Of a stretch of DNA of 64,000 nucleotides, positions 59,011 to 64,000 are shown one piece after another. Within the stretch, counting starts at the first letter, position 1; the number at the start of each line of letters is the position of its first letter. Below the pieces are notes generated by a model. It was given only the letters and a program-made list of their open reading frames with translations. It was not told the origin of the DNA and ran no database searches. Origin of the DNA: Plantago major. Its lineage: Eukaryota > Streptophyta > Magnoliopsida > Lamiales > Plantaginaceae. Where the stretch lies: positions 70,430,217 through 70,494,216 of the forward strand of contig CM048841.1 of NCBI GenBank assembly GCA_026545765.1, in the 5' to 3' direction. The position numbers and the translations under genes are program-made.

Positions 59011-59783
59011 TGATGACCCTAGTTGGTAAGGTGGTACTAAATGCTTGCTTAAAGGGGGTGATAAGAAGTTCGTCATCATGTTGATTGATTCGAAACCTGC
59101 ATTATTCAAAATATTAGATAAACAATTTACATTTTTAATTTAATTTAAGAAATCAAAATTATTCTTGAGGTACATAACAACGTAAAAGAAAGGAACACCT
59201 ACTGTAACAAAATGAATCTCAAACTACATAACCTAGATTGTTGTAGTTTGAAAACCTACATTATTGTATGTGGTAGAATACAGTCGGACATGCGGATCCA
59301 CAAGAAAATGAAACAAGGATCTCATGGGTCCAGACTCACATGGATTAGATAAATATGGATCCAAATAAAATTCATGGATTGATACGGAACATGTGAATCC
59401 AAGTACATTTACATCTAAGGCTATTTTTTTACTTCCACCATCTCGTGACAAAATTTTTATTTGTTTTTTTCTCAACAAAATAAGAAAAGTTGAAATGTTG
59501 AGTATTATTAAAATAAATAAAAGAATAATAAAGAATAAATAAAAATTGATAGTGCGTTGTTGAAGTAGAAAGTTGGGTATTAATTAAATGAATAAACAAT
59601 AAAGAATGAATAAAAAAGATATCATGGATTGGTAAAGTTGTAAAAAAGAGATAAATAGAATAGTAATTGGGGTAGAAATAAGATTGGTCAAAAATGAAAA
59701 TGAGAACCTTTGGATTTGACGCCAAAAATGGTAAAATCGTAACCTTGATGTAGGATGGAGGAAGTAAAAGTTAGCTGATATGG
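59011..59783. other. AT-rich stretch without genes
   Basis: No supportable coding region. Short hydrophobic minus-strand frames at 59429-59895 come from A/T-rich sequence. The end, GGATGGAGGAAGTA (about 59751-59764), resembles the inverted form of the CTCCATCCGTCCC word at 57726, so the two could be distant ends of one degraded insertion. Confidence 0.4.
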
Positions 59784-62145
59784 TGACTAAAATTTGATAA
59801 GGTGAGTGAAAGATGATAAGAAAGATAAGGTGACTCATTTGAATATAATTATTGTGTTTGGCTAATTGATATTTGATATAAAGAAGAAAGAACACTTATA
59901 AGGTGACTTATTTTTTCAATAAGTTGCATGAAATACTTTATTTCGAAATTAACATATAAGATGACTGAAAAATTTATGGTAAAGGTTTACCGAACGTCAA
60001 ACCACCTTATTTTAGTCAAAATCACCTTGTTTGATAAAATAAGGTAAAATCGACTTATACACAAGCTTATAAAATGATGCAAAAAAATACATTTAGATCC
60101 ACCTTATTTTATATGTATTTAAAAAAAACATATAAAATGAATGGATGCTAGATCCATATCAATGGATAAAGCTCCACTTCAAATCCAAAGTATTCAAGTA
60201 GTGATTTTTTAAAATGAAGAAGACATATAATTCTCTTTGGTATTGTGGTGTGGTTGAGTTATGGACTCATCATAGCTTATAATATTGTTCTAGTGATGAA
60301 CACCTACCACTTTATATATAAGCTTAGGTTAAATGGATATATATTGAAAAATAATCCATTACGTATTAATGACCTCGTTGACCATAACTTGGTTTTTTTA
60401 CTAATAAACAATAAATGTGATGTTTATCTATTTCTAAGAAATCAAATTATATTTAATGACCAACTAAAATGAGTTTTATTAGAAAAATGGAAGGAAAAAA
60501 TATAGAAACTAAAATATTGAAGTTACTAATAAACAATAATGTGATGTTTATCTATAGCTTAGAAATATAATTTATATTTAATGACCAACTCAAAATGAGT
60601 TTTATTAGAAAAATGGAAGGAAAAAAAATTGAAACTAAAATATTGAAGTTAATTACTACTCCCTCCGTCCCGTGAATCTGGACTCAGTTTGACTTTTTAT
60701 GTCAACCGTCTCCAACTTCGACTATGAATTAATCTTAAACCGCAAATATAAAATGTTTAATTAAATTATATTAAACTCGTCCTCCTAAAACACCTTATAA
60801 TGTCATTTGTCTAAGTCATGCATTGCATACTTATCACTCGATATCGCATGCATTACATCTTGCCCTGTGTGATATTCTCTAAAACATATTTTGACATAGT
60901 GGTGTGAAATACAAATGTAAGAATGCTAAAGAAAGTGCATTTCAAAAGTCCCAGAAGAAAGAGAAAATTACCACCAGGTTTCAGTTATACTAAACGCAAC
61001 ACGTTTTCGGCTAAACGCAACACAAAATATTTGTAACTTTACCAAAATGCCCCCAACTCACAAACAATCTTACAAACTTAACGAAAAATCGAAATAACTC
61101 GTATATGCAAACACAAAAACATTAACATGCACGATCGAACACAAAATAACAACACTAAAAATAAATTGGAAAAAAATGAATGAAATTTTTTTTTTCTGAA
61201 AAATATTTCGTTTATACAAATGTTTCTAAAAATACAGAATTAATTTTTAAAAAAACAAAAAAAAAAAAAGAAACAAACTGGAAATATGATATTGGCCGGT
61301 TTTAAAACCAGCCATATCATGATCTGGCCGGTTTTATGAAGATATGGCCGGTTTTAAAATCGGCCAAATCGAGAACCGGCCATATCATATTTTCAGTTTT
61401 TTTCAGTTTTTTTTTTGCTTATTTTTAATTAATTCTATATGTAATCCCTTCTCCATTCATGTTTTTCCTTAAGTATATGTGGTTTGACACGACTTCATAT
61501 AATGCTGAGCTTCCAGAAAAAAGTGAAACATCTGGAACTGTATGAAGTCGTGTCAAACCACATGATGCACAGTCAGCGTAGTCCAATGCATCGTACTGCT
61601 CCATGCATGGAGAAGGGTAAATATATGAAATTATTTTCCAGAAGTTACAATGAGAACACGTACACGGATGAGAATGGGTCCCAGATTTACAAGAGAAGGG
61701 ATACAAATGAAATTCTCGAAAAAAATGGCCAAGTGCTTGACAATAAGTTTAATCTAACTACGTCGAAATTTTTCGCTTTTTTAATTCTTAGATAATTAAT
61801 ATCAACGTGTCTGATGTTATTAAGCTATTCCATTGTTACAAATTTGTCTAGATATGTAATCTCATTTAATCGTCAATTGATGTTGAAGTATCGACACACA
61901 TGAACATAGAATTCTGCAATCATGGAGTTTCTATGACGTATTTGTTACGTATATATCCAAGGAGAGTGACCACATATGGCTTAGTTTTGTGGACAAGAAC
62001 AATCTAGATGAAATCATGAGGCATGTTTATGGTCGGTATGTTTCTGCATTTGAAGCTATATGGAGCATATTTGAATTTCCCATACATCACAGTTGAGAGG
62101 CTATCATTCCACTTGGAGGGTTAGCAAAATGTGAACATTAAAGAT
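59784..62145 (+). mobile_element. Helitron remnant, copy 2
   Basis: It is a close copy of 34715-34757 joined to 52128-54325: the same order of non-coding blocks, the same palindrome cluster and the same start of the Helitron protein (DEIMRHVYGRYVSAFEAIW and VERLSFHLEG, about 62008-62125). It lacks the Copia insertion: the single AAAGA at 59821-59825 marks the empty site. It also has a local duplication around 60520-60630. It stops at the Gypsy LTR at 62146. Confidence 0.75.
61270..61400. repeat. Palindrome cluster GGCCGGTTTTAAAACCGGCC, copy 2
   Basis: Three GGCCGGTTTT words and an ACCGGCC partner inside outer arms AAACTGGAAATATGATAT and ATATCATATTTTCAGTT; equivalent to 53427-53600 but one unit shorter. 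Confidence 0.8.
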
Positions 62146-63081
62146 TGTTGATACGAAAATATGTCCAATCCGTCATGAGAGCCCTTAGAACAAATCCTAA
62201 GGCGTCCTAAGTCATCTAATGGATCCGAGACATATTGGTCCGAGCCAACGGTCCAATCCGGGCAGACCCACCATGGTCCGACCCACCCTAGAAGAGAAGA
62301 ACAAAGGATCTAAAGCTTACTAGGTCCGACCCAGGGATCTCAGGTCCGACCCACCTGGGTCCGAGCCTCTCTAGGAAAGGAGGCATAGTACTTGAACAGT
62401 ACTGGGTCCGACCCAGGGCCTCAGATACGGACGATCACTCGGATCCAACATGACAATTTCACAGGCAACCAAGTAGACAGGCACCAGAGAGTAGGGGGTC
62501 CGAACCATAAGGTCCGAATCGGAAGAGTTGGGCAGGCTTAGAGGACTTCCTCATCTGACAGCCCAATGCGGTCCGGACCAGGCGTCCGGACCAACCTCTT
62601 TGGACCTCGGGCCTCGGCAGACTATGTCATACCCTCCAAAACTCCTAATCATGACTAAACTACCCCTAAAAGCCCAAAATGGCATGGGCTAGGTATCATT
62701 ATTGGGCCATGGGCCTAGATGTGACTTGGTGGCTCAACCGGAGCCCTACACTTGGCGCGATCTTAAAGAAGCCTTTCACTTTGAGGAAACCTTATATATA
62801 GGGGCACATATCCCCATGCAAAGGGAGGCGATATTACGAACTTAATCTCGAACAGTATACAGAGTAGATCTCCAGTCTCTCTCAAGTGAAGTCTTATACC
62901 GGTTTGACACTTGGCAAACCGGATCCTAACCCCCCCTCCAAGCCTCTTGCGCAGGTTCTCACCAAGTGCACAGTGGAAGATTCTTACCCGTTGGTTCTTA
63001 CGTAGTAGGGAAGATATCGTCTGGAGCATAACCTAGGCAATTGAAATAATACTAAGTGTTTGGGGAACTATACCCTCAACA
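62146..63081 (+). repeat. 5' LTR of Gypsy C
   Basis: It starts TGTTGATACGAAAATATG and ends CCCTCAACA, 936 bp, followed at 63086-63101 by the primer-site motif GCACCGTCTGTGGGAA. It holds many GGTCCGA-type words (about 62230-62540), far more often than chance, and a TATATATAGGGGC box near 62792-62804. Confidence 0.85.
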
Positions 63082-63133
63082 TTTTAGCACCGTCTGTGGG
63101 AATTCGATACAAAAAGTTCCATTCTCTTCGGTA

Positions 63134-64000
63134 ATGGCCAGGACAAGAAAGTCAGCAAGAACCAACGCCACTGCAATTGGAACACCTGCTCCAAGGCAAA
63201 GAGGTAGACCTCCTAGGAGGGGAAGGGTGGCAGAATCTCCACCAAGAGATGCAAGGGACTATCCAAGCGACGACCGTACTGCTAGTCTATCCTCAGATGA
63301 GGAAAGAGCCGCTGATCCACCAATAAGAACCCATGAGCTCGGGATCGAAGGACAACTTCCTCCGCCTGGAACACACGGTCCTCTCCCAGGAAGAAACTTT
63401 ACTCTTCCAAATGGGCAGATCATTCGTCCCAGTGAGTTCGGGATGAATGATAATCAGTTTGGTCTCTTACTCACCACTATACAAGGATGCTTTGGATCAA
63501 ACAACCTCCAACCTCCTCAGCCCACTCCTCATCTGGAAAGTCCAAGACAAGCTGAACCCGCACAATCGAGGAATGAGCATAGTCCTATTCAACTAGGGGA
63601 ACAAGTTCAAGAAGAAGATCTAAGGAACCTTCTCAACAGGAGAGGCGCTGCTTCTAACGAACAGCGAGAGAGAAGTCCAGTAAGACCTCGGGCGGATGAT
63701 GTTGGGACTAGTCGACGTGGAGCACAGCAACACGCACCAAGAGATCATGTGGCGGAAAGTATCTCAATAGTACCTCTCAATGACCTTCCTCCAGATGTGG
63801 CTATCAACCCTAGAACTGGTGAAAAGTTGACTGCTGAGCAGATTTACCTCCAACAAAAGGCTTTAGAAACACAAATTGCAACTCTAAGCAAGATGGTGAA
63901 GGCACATGAGAAGGTGACCCTTAGAGCTCCCAATCCGCTATGTGATGAGATCAGAAAGGAAAGGAAACGCCCCGATTCCACCATTCCAAACCTTGAACAC
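63134..64000 (+). CDS. Gypsy C gag, N-terminal part (open at the window edge)
   Basis: The frame opens at the ATG at 63134 (MARTRKSARTNATAIGTPAPRQRGRPP), 53 bases after the LTR, and is still open at 64000 (289 residues). It aligns with the minus-strand gag of Gypsy A: shared YPSDDRTAS-SSDEE, FGMNDNQFGLLLTTIQGCFGSNN, EDLRNLLNRRGAAS, LNDLPPDVAINPRTGE and QQKALETQIATL. It is a structural gag of a Tat-type Gypsy element: basic N-terminus, then a Pro/Gln-rich region and a helical block. The capsid core and zinc knuckle would lie beyond the edge. Confidence 0.8.
   Translation, partial: MARTRKSARTNATAIGTPAPRQRGRPPRRGRVAESPPRDARDYPSDDRTASLSSDEERAADPPIRTHELGIEGQLPPPGTHGPLPGRNFTLPNGQIIRPSEFGMNDNQFGLLLTTIQGCFGSNNLQPPQPTPHLESPRQAEPAQSRNEHSPIQLGEQVQEEDLRNLLNRRGAASNEQRERSPVRPRADDVGTSRRGAQQHAPRDHVAESISIVPLNDLPPDVAINPRTGEKLTAEQIYLQQKALETQIATLSKMVKAHEKVTLRAPNPLCDEIRKERKRPDSTIPNLEH

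Larger units (their letters stand above)
62146..64000 (+). mobile_element. Gypsy/Tat-lineage element C, 5' end
   Basis: A plus-strand Gypsy element enters Helitron copy 2 at 62146 (left flank AAGAT) and runs off the right edge. Visible parts are the 5' LTR, primer-binding site and gag. LTR ends and gag are related to Gypsy A but clearly diverged. What is visible looks whole; the rest is outside the window. Confidence 0.85.

Noticed and set aside
59429-59895. Hydrophobic minus-strand frames of about 100 residues that look like membrane proteins.
   Set aside because: They arise from A/T-rich sequence, lack start context, and part of the area overlaps the non-coding start of Helitron copy 2.

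Overview
The window looks like repeat-rich nuclear DNA of a flowering plant, most likely a dicot (inference). It is a mosaic of LTR retrotransposons nested in one another, plus a LINE, Helitron remnants and a non-autonomous CACTA transposon. I see no intact single-copy host gene, no tRNA or rRNA and no CRISPR. The only clear host-gene relic is a rearranged adenylate isopentenyltransferase (cytokinin synthesis) pseudogene at 58030-59010.

Layout. 1-2500: 3' end of a Sirevirus-like Copia element whose LTR stops exactly inside a Gypsy LTR. 2501-15323: Gypsy/Tat element A, minus strand (gag, dual RNase H and integrase remnants, LTRs). Between pol and its 3' LTR it carries a plus-strand (antisense) accessory gene with its own TATA box. 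A solo LTR (9249-10826, target duplication CATGG) is inserted in A. 15324-16383: decayed RNase H-like sequence. 16384-19060: 5'-truncated LINE, minus strand. 19231-24416: short gag-only element with long LTRs and target duplication TTTGG. 24522-32282: Gypsy/Tat element B, a diverged relative of A lacking its gag-side half. 32283-34714: tandem chain of LTR ends with two minimal primer-binding-site/polypurine units. 34758-52127: large Copia element with target duplication AAAGA, 1.7 kb LTRs, gag-pol, a CACTA insertion (42372-43546) and a long accessory region with a run of short phase-0 introns. 34715-34757 plus 52128-56740: Helitron copy 1, split by that Copia element. 56742-57500: GC-biased minisatellite. 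58030-59010: isopentenyltransferase pseudogene with an inverted duplication. 59784-62145: Helitron copy 2, which keeps the empty site of the Copia insertion. 62146-64000: start of a third Gypsy/Tat element (plus strand, 5' LTR and gag), running off the window.

How the parts relate. The nesting gives a relative history. The Helitron copies predate the large Copia and Gypsy C. Gypsy A predates the solo LTR and the left-hand Copia. The large Copia predates the CACTA element. The most unusual content is (1) the antisense accessory gene and two conserved plus-strand TATA boxes in both Tat elements, (2) the chain of symmetric mini-exons in the Copia accessory region, (3) the isopentenyltransferase inverted repeat, which could fold into a roughly 200-bp hairpin, and (4) the tandem mini-LTR chain. 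All assignments were made by reading the sequence; no database search was run.
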